From Lachnospiraceae bacterium (GTDB lineage: Bacteria; Bacillota; Clostridia; Lachnospirales; Lachnospiraceae), in NCBI GenBank assembly GCA_017476765.1, contig JAFUZE010000106.1, positions 1 through 39,388 on the forward strand: a stretch of DNA of 39,388 bases. The letters are read 5' to 3'. A program made the position numbers and the translations under genes. The notes beneath the pieces were generated by a model, which worked only from the letters and a program-made list of their open reading frames with translations, did not search any database and was not told where the DNA came from. Positions 1 through 8,335 of the stretch are shown here, piece by piece; position 1 is the stretch's first letter; every line of letters starts with the position of its first letter.

Positions 1-1884
1 CTGACACTATTGTCAGAATATCGGAAATGGTCGGATTTTCACTATGAATGGCAGGTAAAGAGGCAAAAATCGATCAAGGCAGTGAACTTTCCGTTTCCGT
101 ACCGGAGTGGTCAAAAGGAACTGGTGACCTATGTGTACCAGACGATTTATCACCAAAAAAAGCTGTTCATACAGGCACCGACGGGAGTCGGTAAGACGAT
201 CTCGACGATTTTTCCGGCAGTCAAGGCCGTCGGGGAGGGAAAGGCGGACAAGATCTTTTATCTGACGGCAAAGACGATTACCCGGACGGTCGCAACGGAT
301 ACGGTTCAGCTGTTAAGAGGGCAGGGACTTTGCTGTAAATCTGTCGTATTGACCGCTAAGGATAAAATCTGTTTTACGCAGGAGACGGACTGTAATCCGG
401 AGAGTTGTCCTTATGCAAAGGGACATTTTGACAGAATCAATGATGCCATCTATGAGCTTCTGCTCGGCGAGGACAATTTTGACCGGGATACGATCGAGCT
501 CTATGCCCGGAAGCACTCGGTCTGTCCGTTTGAGATGGCACTCGACATGAGCCTGTTTGCGGATCTGATTATTTGTGACTATAACTACCTGTTTGACCCG
601 TATGTGTATTTAAGACGCTTTTTTACGGATGGCGTGAAGGGGGAATACCTCTTTTTGATGGATGAGGCGCACAATCTTGTGGAGCGTGGAAGGGAGATGT
701 ACAGCGCCGGTCTTTTGAAGGAGGATTTCCTTGCCTTGAAGCGGGTCGTGAAGCCCTACAGCACAAAGCTGGAGAGGCAGCTTGAGAAGTGCAATAAGGA
801 ACTGCTTGCCCTGAAAAAGGAATGTGACGGCGCATGCGTGATCGAGAACTGCGGAGCTTTTGTGATGGCGCTTGCGAGACTGAAGACAGGGATGTCCAAA
901 TATCTCGAGGATCATGATGATAGTCCCGTCAGAAAAGAAATTTTGGAGTTTTATTTTGAAATATCGCGGTTTTTAGATGTTAATGAAGTCCTGGATGACA
1001 ACTATGTCGTATATACACAGCTCTTGTCAGACGGTTCTTTTCTGATCAGGCAGTATTGTGTTGACCCGTCCGGACGTCTGGCAGAGTGCATGGACAGGGG
1101 ACGCAGCAGCATTCTGTTTTCCGCTACGTTCCTGCCGATTCAGTATTACAAGGCTCTTCTGGGCGGAACAGGTGAGGATTACGAGGTTTATGCGCACACG
1201 GCATTTGAGGCGGACCGGCGTAAGCTGGTCATCGGCAATCAGGTGACGAGCAAATATACGAGGCGCAGCCCGCAGGAATACGACCGGATTGCCGCATATA
1301 TCTATGAGCTCATACAGGCAAAGGAAGGAAATTATCTTGTGTTTTTCCCGTCCCATCTTTTTTTGGAGCAGGTTTATCTGGCATATCTGACGCAGTATGA
1401 GACAGAGCGTGTGACCTGTCTGGTTCAGTCCGGGCATATGTCCGAGAGTGACCGGGAGGCGTTTCTCGCACGCTTCGAGGAGGAGAGCGGAGGGACGCTG
1501 TTAGGCTTTTGCGTGCTCGGCGGTATTTTCGGGGAAGGAATTGATCTGACGCATGATAAGCTGATCGGGGCGCTGATCGTCGGAACAGGACTTCCGCAGG
1601 TGTGCTTTGAGCGGGAAATCCTGAAGCAGCATTTTGATAAAGAGGGCAAGAATGGTTTTGACTATGCGTACCGCTATCCGGGCATGAACAAGGTGCTGCA
1701 GGCGGCAGGACGTGTCATCCGGACGAGGGAGGATATCGGAATGGTTGCTCTTTTGGATGAGCGCTTTTTGGAAGCTTCCTATCAAAAAATGTTCCCACGG
1801 GAATGGGAACATTTTGAGATTGTGTCCGTTGCAAATTGTAAAGAGGCACTGAGACGCTTCTGGAATGGCTTTAGCCCTGCCTGA
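1..1884 (+). CDS. Rad3/DinG-type ATP-dependent DNA helicase, 5'-truncated by the window edge
   Basis: A superfamily 2 helicase of the XPD/DinG group, expected to unwind DNA 5' to 3' with an iron-sulfur cluster in repair or restart. Numbering from the TTG at 10, it shows a Walker A loop (APTGVGKT, 56-63), a DEAH box (218-221), and four cysteines (121, 128, 133, 172) spaced as in FeS helicases. The C-terminal motor contains a GxxxEGIDL motif and the motif VI-like QAAGRVIR. The frame is open from base 1 without a stop and no good ribosome binding site precedes the TTG. The real start is therefore probably upstream, and family members often carry another 100-150 N-terminal residues. Its end overlaps the convergent nfo gene by 14 bp. 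Confidence 0.9.
   Translation: MTLLSEYRKWSDFHYEWQVKRQKSIKAVNFPFPYRSGQKELVTYVYQTIYHQKKLFIQAPTGVGKTISTIFPAVKAVGEGKADKIFYLTAKTITRTVATDTVQLLRGQGLCCKSVVLTAKDKICFTQETDCNPESCPYAKGHFDRINDAIYELLLGEDNFDRDTIELYARKHSVCPFEMALDMSLFADLIICDYNYLFDPYVYLRRFFTDGVKGEYLFLMDEAHNLVERGREMYSAGLLKEDFLALKRVVKPYSTKLERQLEKCNKELLALKKECDGACVIENCGAFVMALARLKTGMSKYLEDHDDSPVRKEILEFYFEISRFLDVNEVLDDNYVVYTQLLSDGSFLIRQYCVDPSGRLAECMDRGRSSILFSATFLPIQYYKALLGGTGEDYEVYAHTAFEADRRKLVIGNQVTSKYTRRSPQEYDRIAAYIYELIQAKEGNYLVFFPSHLFLEQVYLAYLTQYETERVTCLVQSGHMSESDREAFLARFEEESGGTLLGFCVLGGIFGEGIDLTHDKLIGALIVGTGLPQVCFEREILKQHFDKEGKNGFDYAYRYPGMNKVLQAAGRVIRTREDIGMVALLDERFLEASYQKMFPREWEHFEIVSVANCKEALRRFWNGFSPA
1784..1815 (-). terminator. Intrinsic terminator for nfo, inside the helicase coding sequence
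   Basis: A perfect 12-bp stem (AAAATGTTCCCA with TGGGAACATTTT) closes a 6-nt loop. Read on the minus strand the hairpin ends in six T residues. It lies 56 bp beyond the nfo stop codon, within codons for the last part of the helicase. On the plus strand only four T follow, so it should act mainly on nfo transcripts. Confidence 0.65.
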
Positions 1885-2731
1885 ACAGAGCAATTTCCTC
1901 CTTATATGGCGGAATCTTTTCGTCGGGGTCGGTCGGAGATGGGATGTAAGGCGTTTCGAGAATCTTAGGAATCGCCTCAAAATCCTTGTGATGTACCACT
2001 TTATTTAGCGCTTCAAAGCCGATATAGCCCTGTCCGATGTTGGCATGGCGGTCTTTGGCAGCGCCACGCTCGTTTTTGCTGTCATTGATATGAAAGACGG
2101 CAATCTGGTCACGCCCGATATAACGGTCAAATTCCTCAAGAACCCCCTCAAAATCGTCTTTGACGGCGTAGCCGGCATCGTGCGTGTGACATGTATCAAA
2201 GCAGACCCTGAGTTTGTCATTGAAGGTCACCTTGTCATAAATCTGCGCCAGTTCTTCGAAGCTGCGACCGATCTCGGAGCCTTTTCCCGCCATCGTTTCA
2301 AGTGCGATACAGCAGGGCGTGTCCTTTGTCAGTACCTCGTTGAGTCCCTTTGCAATCTGCTCGATTCCGGCCTCCACACCTGCTCCTACATGGGAGCCCG
2401 GATGCAGAATCAGCGTGCGCGAGCCCATTGCATAGGCACGATCCAGCTCCACGGCGAGAAATTCGACTGCTAGCTTGTATGTCTCGGGCTTGATCGTGTT
2501 GGCGAGATTGATAATATAAGGGGCATGTACGACAAATTCCTCAATTCCGTTCTCCTGCATGAAAGCCTTTGCGGCATCGATATTCAGATCCTTGATCTCT
2601 TTTCTGCGCGTGTTCTGCGGCGCTCCCGTATAAACCATGAAGGTGTTGGCATCGTAGGAGAGAGCCTCCTTTACCGAACCTAAAAACATTTCTTTTCCGC
2701 TCATCCCTACATGGGAACCGATTTTTAACAT
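1871..2731 (-). CDS. nfo: Deoxyribonuclease IV (AP endonuclease IV)
   Basis: Class II AP endonuclease that cuts the backbone 5' to abasic sites in base excision repair, using a trinuclear zinc centre. The 286-residue product has the family's usual length. All expected metal-ligand motifs are visible: H69, H110, E145 in [10 protein letters not shown]179 and H182 in [13 protein letters not shown]214, D227 and H229 in DRHANIG, and E259 in LETPY. I chose the ATG at 2731 because GGAGG lies about 8 bases upstream and the protein then begins [10 protein letters not shown], as in the family. The frame extends 19 codons further up without a better start. It converges on the helicase gene with overlapping ends. 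Confidence 0.96.
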   Translation of the reverse strand: MLKIGSHVGMSGKEMFLGSVKEALSYDANTFMVYTGAPQNTRRKEIKDLNIDAAKAFMQENGIEEFVVHAPYIINLANTIKPETYKLAVEFLAVELDRAYAMGSRTLILHPGSHVGAGVEAGIEQIAKGLNEVLTKDTPCCIALETMAGKGSEIGRSFEELAQIYDKVTFNDKLRVCFDTCHTHDAGYAVKDDFEGVLEEFDRYIGRDQIAVFHINDSKNERGAAKDRHANIGQGYIGFEALNKVVHHKDFEAIPKILETPYIPSPTDPDEKIPPYKEEIALFRQG

Positions 2732-3000
2732 ACTTGTTTTTCCTCCGTTTGTTTTTTGCGATGACGCACATGAAATGATAGATAACACATGTTTCTGCTG
2801 TCAGTACATAGTATACAGGAGTTTTCATTTTTGGGCAACCATATATATTCACCGTTACAATCCAGCGGTCAGCCACGGACGCAATCGGCACGATATAGTA
2901 CTCTTCGGGGCGCAGAAGCATAACGGTCGTTCGCCGCCGCAGGGATGATTTGAGGTTCACATAAATATTTGACATAACAGCACGACTATTTGAGAAAAAA

Positions 3001-3075
3001 TGTCTGTGACTTGCGAAAACGGAAAAAACTGACACTCGTTTTTGCAAGTTGACATTCAATTTTCAGAAAGTGACA
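3001..3075. repeat. Cluster of short TGACA-ended repeats, possible insertion-sequence end remnant
   Basis: Three related elements of about 19 bp occur here. Two are direct (3036-3054 and 3057-3075), sharing TTTT near the start and TGACA at the end. One is inverted (about 3003-3021). The inverted and first direct copies form a 12/13-bp inverted repeat (3009-3021 with 3037-3049). Multiple internal end repeats of this style occur in IS21-family termini, but no transposase is present, so the identity is a guess. The elements themselves are directly visible. Confidence 0.35.
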
Positions 3076-3086
3076 AATGTGCATAA

Positions 3087-3135
3087 TGTGGATAACTTTG
3101 TGGAAAACGTGATTTTCTCTTGAAAGTTATCCACA
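3087..3135. promoter_or_regulatory. Paired DnaA boxes in a 13-bp inverted repeat
   Basis: TGTGGATAACTTT at 3087-3099 is repeated perfectly as its reverse complement at 3123-3135. Each arm contains the exact consensus DnaA box TTATCCACA. A further near-match (TGTGGAAAA) lies at 3099-3107. The spacer is 23 bp. The surrounding intergenic stretch (2732-3308) holds no convincing gene. The site could be a DnaA-titrating or DnaA-regulated element. It is not next to dnaA or dnaN here, so an origin is not claimed. Confidence 0.6.
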
Positions 3136-3238
3136 ATGAAGCCTTATCGATATTGATTCTTAATAATTAGATGACGGACAACCTTCATGAAAAAGTGAGG
3201 ATAACTTTTACTTTATGTAAACTTGTTTTCGTTACCGA

Positions 3239-3268
3239 TTGAATTTTTAGCAGAACATATGTTATACT
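3239..3268 (+). promoter_or_regulatory. Sigma-A-type promoter for the GH13 gene at 3309
   Basis: TTGAAT (3239-3244) and TATACT (3263-3268) are separated by 18 bp, about 40 bp before the start codon. A strong ribosome binding site (AAGGAGG, 3292-3298) follows. Confidence 0.6.
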
Positions 3269-3308
3269 GGAAAAGCAAATGACATAAACTGAAGGAGGAC
3301 TTGCTTGT

Positions 3309-4622
3309 ATGTGGGCAAATGAAAGCGTATTTTATCAAATATATCCACTTGGATTTTGCGGTGCACCGTATGAAAATGACGGGCAGCTGCAGCCGAGAAT
3401 TTTGAAGGTGCTTGACTGGATTGACCATATAAAACATCTCGGGGCGAACGCCATTTATTTCTCGCCGGTCTTTGAATCGGATACACAGGGCTATAATACA
3501 AGGGACTATCAGATGATCGACCGCCGTCTGGGAACCAATGAGGATTTCGGGAGAGTATGCCAAGCATTACATAAAGAAGGAATCAAAGTCGTACTGGACG
3601 GTGTGTTCAATCATGCAGGCCGGGGTTTCTTCGCTTTTCAGGATGTACTGAAAAATCGCGAGAGCTCCCGCTATGTCGGATGGTTCTCGAGAATTGATTT
3701 CGGCGGAAACTCCCCTTACAATGACGGTCTGTGGTATGAGGGATGGGAAGGCAATTATGATCTGGTCAAGCTGAATCTCCGCAATGAGGAAGTGATTCAG
3801 TATCTGTTTGATTCAATCAAAAAATGGATTGATGAGTTTGAGATCGACGGTCTGAGACTGGATGTGGCGTATTGTCTGGATCATGATTTTGTCAGAAGGC
3901 TCCGCGGCTTTTGCGATTCTTGTAAGAAGGATTTCTTTTTGGTCGGGGAGATGCTGCATGGAGATTACAACCAGATGGTCAATGACGGTATGCTGCATTC
4001 CTGCACGAACTATGAGTGCTATAAAGGGCTGTTCTCGAGCTTTAACAGTATGAATATGTTTGAAATCAACCATTCCCTGCTTAGGCAGTTCGGACCGGAA
4101 AACTGGACATTATATAAAGGAAAGCATCTGCTTTGCTTTGTGGATAATCACGATGTGAGCAGAATCAGCAGCATCTTAAGCAATGAAGCGCATCTGCCGC
4201 TGATTTACGGTATGCTGTTCGGTATGCCGGGAATTCCGTGTATTTATTATGGAAGCGAATGGGGAGCTAAGGGCGATAAGTCGCAGGGAGATCCGAGTCT
4301 GCGCCTCTCCTATGACAAGCCGGAGTGGAACGCTCTGACGGATCTGATCGCAAAGCTTGCACAGATCAAGAAGGAGAGCAGGGCACTCAATTACGGCAAT
4401 TTCAGGAGCGTGCTTTTGACGAACGAGCAGTGTATCTTTGAGCGGAAGACGGACGAGGAGCGGGTTCTTGTTGCCATCAATGCCAGCGGCAATCCTTTTA
4501 CGGCACATTTTGATGCAGGCTGCGGTACGGCACTGGAGCTGATCAGCGGTCAGACGCATGATTTCGGCGGCGGAAGTGAATTAAAGCCTTACAGCGTCGC
4601 ATTTTGGAAAATGGAGTGCTGA
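3309..4622 (+). CDS. GH13 alpha-amylase-family glycosidase
   Basis: A 437-residue (beta/alpha)8-barrel glycoside hydrolase, expected to act on alpha-glucans or maltodextrins. The GH13 signature regions are all visible: DGVFNH (97-102), the nucleophile D185 in GLRLD, the acid/base E214 in LVGEML, and the stabilizing D282 in VDNHDVSR. A short C-terminal beta domain follows from about residue 350. There is no signal peptide, so it should be cytoplasmic. It lacks the N-terminal domain of the longer GH13 at 15400, so it is a compact form. It has its own promoter and AAGGAGG site and is probably monocistronic. Exact specificity (amylase, glucosidase or neopullulanase-like) cannot be decided from sequence alone. 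Confidence 0.88.
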   Translation: MWANESVFYQIYPLGFCGAPYENDGQLQPRILKVLDWIDHIKHLGANAIYFSPVFESDTQGYNTRDYQMIDRRLGTNEDFGRVCQALHKEGIKVVLDGVFNHAGRGFFAFQDVLKNRESSRYVGWFSRIDFGGNSPYNDGLWYEGWEGNYDLVKLNLRNEEVIQYLFDSIKKWIDEFEIDGLRLDVAYCLDHDFVRRLRGFCDSCKKDFFLVGEMLHGDYNQMVNDGMLHSCTNYECYKGLFSSFNSMNMFEINHSLLRQFGPENWTLYKGKHLLCFVDNHDVSRISSILSNEAHLPLIYGMLFGMPGIPCIYYGSEWGAKGDKSQGDPSLRLSYDKPEWNALTDLIAKLAQIKKESRALNYGNFRSVLLTNEQCIFERKTDEERVLVAINASGNPFTAHFDAGCGTALELISGQTHDFGGGSELKPYSVAFWKMEC

Positions 4623-4669
4623 TGAGAGAAAACAGGAGAGAAAATATACAGAAAATTTCAAACTATATA

Positions 4670-4698
4670 TGGAAATTGAAAAACGATTATGCTATAAT
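4670..4698 (+). promoter_or_regulatory. Extended -10 promoter for the coiled-coil gene
   Basis: TGCTATAAT (4690-4698) is a perfect extended -10, with a weak -35 (TGGAAA, 4670-4675) 17 bp upstream. The leader to the start at 4820 is roughly 115 nt. Confidence 0.55.
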
Positions 4699-4819
4699 TT
4701 TTTTAAATAGGTTTTGCAATCATATTTATGATTCCGGTGCAAAAAGTGCGGAACAATCCGTGGGAATCATTTTGTACTGAAACCATTTAAATGTACAACG
4801 ATAGGATGGGGACGAGATT

Positions 4820-6211
4820 ATGCAGGATGAAAGGAAGATGGAAGCGATTGAGGCAGCGCGGAAGGCTGCTGAGGAAGCAGCAAGAAGGGTTGCATTAGCG
4901 GCATCAAAGGCAAATACGCAAAAAACGATTGCGGAGAATAAAAACGATGCCGGTTCACAAAAGATTATGGGGTTCAAATTGTCGGACAAATTCGGCAACA
5001 ATTCTTTGCAGAATGCGCAGGCAGAGGTCGCAATCCGTCAGTCAGCCGAGGCGGCTACAAGAAAGGCTTCTTTAGAGGCAGCATACAAAATTGCGGATGA
5101 ATCTGCACGGACGATTGCACATGAGCTGACAGATGTCATGTCCACCGAGAAGGAGCCGGCGAGGAAAGCGATTATTGAGGACAATGTCCGCAAGAAGGCA
5201 TTGGACGTAGCCAGAAAGGCAGCGGAGGAGACTGCAAGGGAAATTACCGACAGCACGATGAAGAAGATGGACGAGGAGACCCGGAAAGGCGACGACGAGA
5301 TCGCAAATGCCCAGAAGAAGGCAATCGCGGATGCCGAAGCGACGATGCAGGAGGAAATCGAGAAGGCGACGAAGGAAGCGGAGACTAAGGCGAGAACCGA
5401 TGTGGAGAAGGCGAGGATCAAGGCCGAGGAGGAAGCGAAGCTTGAGATAGAGGAAGCCAGAAAGCGTGCCGAGGAGGCTGCGAAGGCGAAGATTGCCGAG
5501 AAGGTAAAGCAGGCGGAGGCTGCAGCGAAGCAGGAGAGTGCTGCCACGATCGAGAAAGCGACCAGTGAAGCGCAGACAAAGGGCGAGAACTATGTCAAGG
5601 AGACGGTGGAGGCTGCGAAGAACCGAGTCAATGAGCGCGTAAAGAGCATTGAACAGGCAGGACTTACCGAGGTAGAGGATAAGGCACGCAAAGCAAGTCA
5701 GGAGGCTGCCAAAAATGCTGTGAAGGAAGCTTTGCAGAAGATTGAGGACGAGAAGGCAGCCAAAGAGAAGGCAGAACGGGAAGCTGAGGAGAAGAGAATC
5801 CGGGAGGAGAAGGAGAAGGCAGAACGGGAAGCTGCTGAGAGAGCGGCTGCCGAGAAGGAGGCTGCAGAAGCCAGAAAGGCTGCTGAGGAAGCGAAGAAAG
5901 CCGAAGAAGCCAAGAAAGCCGAAGAAGCCAGAAAAGCGGCTGCCGAGGAAGCGTTTAAGCGCGTAGAGGCTGAGACAGAGCGTAGGGAAGCTGAGGAACG
6001 TGCGAAGCGCGAAGCGGAAGAGAAGGCGAGACGTGAGGCAGAAGCACAGGCACAGCAGGCAACTGCCGCAGCGGAGGAGACGCAGGGACTTTCTCTCGAT
6101 GAATTTGAGAAGGCAGCGATGAAGCTGAAGATTTTGCTGGACAACGGAATTATATCTCAGGAAGAATTTGACGTGCAGAAGCAGAAGCTTGTTCAGAATA
6201 TGAGATTCTGA
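4820..6211 (+). CDS. Ala/Glu/Lys-rich coiled-coil protein with C-terminal SHOCT-like domain
   Basis: A 463-residue protein of unknown function. Residues about 1-420 are almost all A, E, K and R in heptad-like runs, predicting a long charged coiled coil. The last 40 residues (LSLDEFEKAAMKLKILLDNG then IISQEEFDVQKQKL) match the short helical SHOCT pattern, usually found at protein C-termini. There is no signal peptide or membrane segment, so a cytoplasmic scaffold or filament-like role is possible but only inferred. A GGGGACGAG-like site precedes the ATG. Tandem and dispersed repeats inside the gene suggest length variation. The 396-residue frame on the opposite strand is a shadow of this biased composition. 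Confidence 0.75.
   Translation: MQDERKMEAIEAARKAAEEAARRVALAASKANTQKTIAENKNDAGSQKIMGFKLSDKFGNNSLQNAQAEVAIRQSAEAATRKASLEAAYKIADESARTIAHELTDVMSTEKEPARKAIIEDNVRKKALDVARKAAEETAREITDSTMKKMDEETRKGDDEIANAQKKAIADAEATMQEEIEKATKEAETKARTDVEKARIKAEEEAKLEIEEARKRAEEAAKAKIAEKVKQAEAAAKQESAATIEKATSEAQTKGENYVKETVEAAKNRVNERVKSIEQAGLTEVEDKARKASQEAAKNAVKEALQKIEDEKAAKEKAEREAEEKRIREEKEKAEREAAERAAAEKEAAEARKAAEEAKKAEEAKKAEEARKAAAEEAFKRVEAETERREAEERAKREAEEKARREAEAQAQQATAAAEETQGLSLDEFEKAAMKLKILLDNGIISQEEFDVQKQKLVQNMRF
5894..5929 (+). repeat. Tandem 18-bp repeat inside the coiled-coil gene
   Basis: Two exact back-to-back copies of AAGAAAGCCGAAGAAGCC encode KKAEEA twice. A separate 22-bp exact direct repeat occurs at 5765-5786 and 5813-5834. 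Both preserve the reading frame and could change length by slippage or recombination. Confidence 0.85.
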
Positions 6212-6262
6212 TGAGATTTTGGCAAATGCAGTCGGAAATACCTGTATCGTAAAAGCATACAT

Positions 6263-6294
6263 AAGAGCGATGGAAAAATCCTGTCGCTCTTTTT
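6263..6294 (+). terminator. Intrinsic terminator after the coiled-coil gene
   Basis: AAGAGCGA (6263-6270) pairs with TCGCTCTT (6284-6291), followed by a T-run, about 50 bp after the stop codon. Confidence 0.8.
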
Positions 6295-6543
6295 CTATGT
6301 GCTTGATAAGTATATTTTTTGATAAATTAGAAGGAATTATTATAATATTTTGAATTTTGAAAAAACTATATACAATGCATTTGTTTCAATGTATAATATA
6401 ATAAGGAAATGGTTTGAACGCATATTAACAGATAATGGTAATAAATATAAAATAAATAAGTAACATATATTCGCAATTTCTATATAATCAATATGCTTTA
6501 ATATAATAGTGGGATAAAAATTACAGAGGGTGGCGAAAGGTAC
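6295..6543. other. AT-rich intergenic stretch with candidate promoter elements
   Basis: No gene is visible in this very AT-rich stretch. Several TATAAT hexamers occur, for example 6392-6397 and 6502-6507. The one at 6502-6507 is best placed to serve the hydrolase gene at 6544, but its -35 is weak, so the promoter assignment is tentative. Confidence 0.4.
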
Positions 6544-7218
6544 ATGATCAGCGAAGAAAGAATAATGCAAATACAAGAGCATTTAAGAGAGAAAGGATAT
6601 TATTCCGGTGATGTCAAAGGGGAAATAACGAATGAAATGATAAGCTCTATTAAGATTGTAAATTTAATAAATGATACAAACTTTAGTATTGAAGAACCGG
6701 AGAAAATATATAATGAAATCCAGCAAATAGTGCTGTATAGCAGTATTTATGATCAATATGGGGCGGCTATTTCAGGAGCAACATGGGCTGCCGGATACAG
6801 TAATAGTAGCCTTACTCCGACAGATTGTCTGGCGCGCGTTATTTATGCAGAAGATACGACTCATACAAACGGACACTATGCGGTTGCTAAAGTTATTTAT
6901 AATAGATATCATTTTAGAGATAGAAGTTATTTTTCGAGAAATAAGTTAAATCCTCCTACATGGAAATCAATTTTATTCAAATCCGGTGCATTTAGCACAA
7001 CATTATCTTCTTGCGCAAATGCATATGCGCCTACACATAATTCTTTTTGGAATAGCGCCGTTGACAGAGCGGTTTCCTTGGTTGCAGGAGCGATTCCTTC
7101 ATCTTCAGTTGGTTCTCAACCGTATTTTCGAACCAATGGTTCTGCGTTGCCGTCAGATGCCTCATCGATTATTACGGTTGGTGGGAATACGTTTTTTCAT
7201 CAGTCAGATTCGGTTTAA
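6544..7218 (+). CDS. SleB-type cell wall hydrolase
   Basis: A 224-residue protein whose C-terminal half (about 90-220) resembles the Hydrolase_2/SleB family of peptidoglycan hydrolases. The hallmarks are CLARVIYAED with a candidate catalytic E103, then GHYAVAKVIYNR, and a closing GGNTFFHQ. Residues 1-65 look like a small peptidoglycan-binding-like helical segment (MQIQEHLREKGYYSGDVKG). No signal peptide is visible, which is odd for a wall enzyme; export by another route, or action at lysis, are possibilities. A purine-rich site (GAGGGTGGCGAAAGG) precedes the ATG. The gene is AT-rich compared with its neighbours and pairs with the membrane protein 50 bp downstream. Confidence 0.75.
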   Translation: MISEERIMQIQEHLREKGYYSGDVKGEITNEMISSIKIVNLINDTNFSIEEPEKIYNEIQQIVLYSSIYDQYGAAISGATWAAGYSNSSLTPTDCLARVIYAEDTTHTNGHYAVAKVIYNRYHFRDRSYFSRNKLNPPTWKSILFKSGAFSTTLSSCANAYAPTHNSFWNSAVDRAVSLVAGAIPSSSVGSQPYFRTNGSALPSDASSIITVGGNTFFHQSDSV

Positions 7219-7267
7219 ATATGAAGTGAGGCAATGAAGAAATCAATAAATCAAGGATAGGAATCAT

Positions 7268-8107
7268 ATGTTACATAGAAAAAATAGGAAGATATTATAC
7301 CTTTTCATAGTTTTATTACTTGCATTGTGCCTTTTTTTAATTGCAAAGGGGGTTCGTTTACAAAAGCAGGTAATACCGATCATTGTATCACCTGAAAATG
7401 AACTCAAGGCTTTTCGTTCTTTATCACCGGAACGAAAAGAAAGAATGGAGCAAATCACACAGCTTGATTCCCGATTTACAAAAGTTTATCAAAATGACTC
7501 CGGTGAAGTTGAGGTTTGGATATATAGGGATGAAAATGATGATATTGACGGAGCAGTTGATGCCTGTTATGGAATTGCTGTTGTTCAAAATCAGAGAAGC
7601 TATCTATTTCCTGAGGTATATTACGGGAAACTATATCAGGCATATATAGATGAAGAGGAAGGGAATCTGTATTTTGCCGGTGATGATGTGAGCGGAACGG
7701 AAATATTGCGACAGCGATTGTATGTGTTTGAATTAAGAGAGGAGGATGTGAAGCTGATAACGGAAATTTCTCCTTTGGATGTTACATCGGAACTTGTGGG
7801 TAAAATCATAGCATACGGCAATAAAAAGACTCACACCGTTTCTTTGTACGATTTCGGAACCAAAATATTCACAAGCAATGCTATTGATCGATATGATGAA
7901 ATAGAAGGCATCAATTATGAAATGCAGATACAATATGTTTTTGATACACGGGTGAAGGTCAAAATACATCCCGGATTAAAGTTTAAGGACAAATCGATGT
8001 ATTCGTTTGAAGAAATCGAACCAATAGAATATCGATTAATCATAAACGGTAGCGGAGATACAAGACCGATTGCGCTTATTCGGGAAGCAGATGAAAGAAT
8101 CAGATGA
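7268..8107 (+). CDS. Membrane-anchored protein of unknown function
   Basis: I do not recognise this 279-residue protein. An N-terminal membrane segment (about 9-26, LYLFIVLLLALCLFLIAKGV) follows a basic start (MLHRKNRK), so the rest should be extracytoplasmic. The remainder is acidic and beta-rich, with no cysteine pair or enzymatic motif that I can see. It follows the wall hydrolase by about 50 bp, shares its AT-rich composition, and is closed by a terminator at 8150, so the two form a likely two-gene unit. A role in controlling or anchoring the hydrolase is a guess from position only. Confidence 0.65.
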   Translation: MLHRKNRKILYLFIVLLLALCLFLIAKGVRLQKQVIPIIVSPENELKAFRSLSPERKERMEQITQLDSRFTKVYQNDSGEVEVWIYRDENDDIDGAVDACYGIAVVQNQRSYLFPEVYYGKLYQAYIDEEEGNLYFAGDDVSGTEILRQRLYVFELREEDVKLITEISPLDVTSELVGKIIAYGNKKTHTVSLYDFGTKIFTSNAIDRYDEIEGINYEMQIQYVFDTRVKVKIHPGLKFKDKSMYSFEEIEPIEYRLIINGSGDTRPIALIREADERIR

Positions 8108-8149
8108 AATAAGGATGCCTCATAGAATATAAGATGCAAAACGTTAAGG

Positions 8150-8193
8150 GAGTACCTTTCCATTCGCAGACAGTGGAAAAGGTACTCTTTTTT
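8150..8193 (+). terminator. Intrinsic terminator after the AT-rich gene pair
   Basis: GAGTACCTTTCCA pairs with TGGAAAAGGTACTC (one bulged A), followed by a run of T. The stem is about 13 bp. Confidence 0.8.
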
Positions 8194-8236
8194 GAGTGAA
8201 ACAAAGGAATGTAAGGTTCTTACTTGACATTTGGGG

Positions 8237-8265
8237 TTGACAAAGCGTATATCTCGTCATATATT
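8237..8265 (+). promoter_or_regulatory. Promoter of the padR operon
   Basis: TTGACA (8237-8242) and TATATT (8260-8265) sit at the ideal 17-bp spacing. A second TTGACA lies at 8224-8229. The -10 overlaps the AT-rich repeat that continues into the putative operator. Confidence 0.75.
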
Positions 8266-8299
8266 ATATACAACAACAATATTATATACCATATAATAT
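8261..8299. promoter_or_regulatory. Putative PadR operator (direct and inverted AT-rich repeats)
   Basis: ATATTATATAC occurs at 8261-8271 and again at 8279-8289, exactly 18 bp apart. The second copy forms a perfect dyad with 8291-8299 (ATATTATAT, 3-bp centre, ATATAATAT). The first copy overlaps the -10 box and the dyad lies just downstream of the expected start site. PadR regulators commonly bind such dyads over their own promoters, so autoregulation is a reasonable inference. Confidence 0.55.
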
Positions 8300-8335
8300 T
8301 ATAAATTTGAGAGAACCATTTGGAGGTGGTTGGAA

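Noticed and set aside
2541..3059. Minus-strand open frame upstream of nfo, with an odd LRRRTTVMLLRPEEYYIVPI segment
   Set aside because: It overlaps the 5' part of nfo in another frame, has no good ribosome site, and I cannot match it to a family; it may be a remnant but is not supportable as a gene.
5072..6262. Long 396-codon frame on the minus strand
   Set aside because: It is a shadow of the A/E/K-rich coiled-coil gene: the complementary codons give a Leu/Arg/Phe/Ser-rich protein with no domain, and no promoter or ribosome site is evident.
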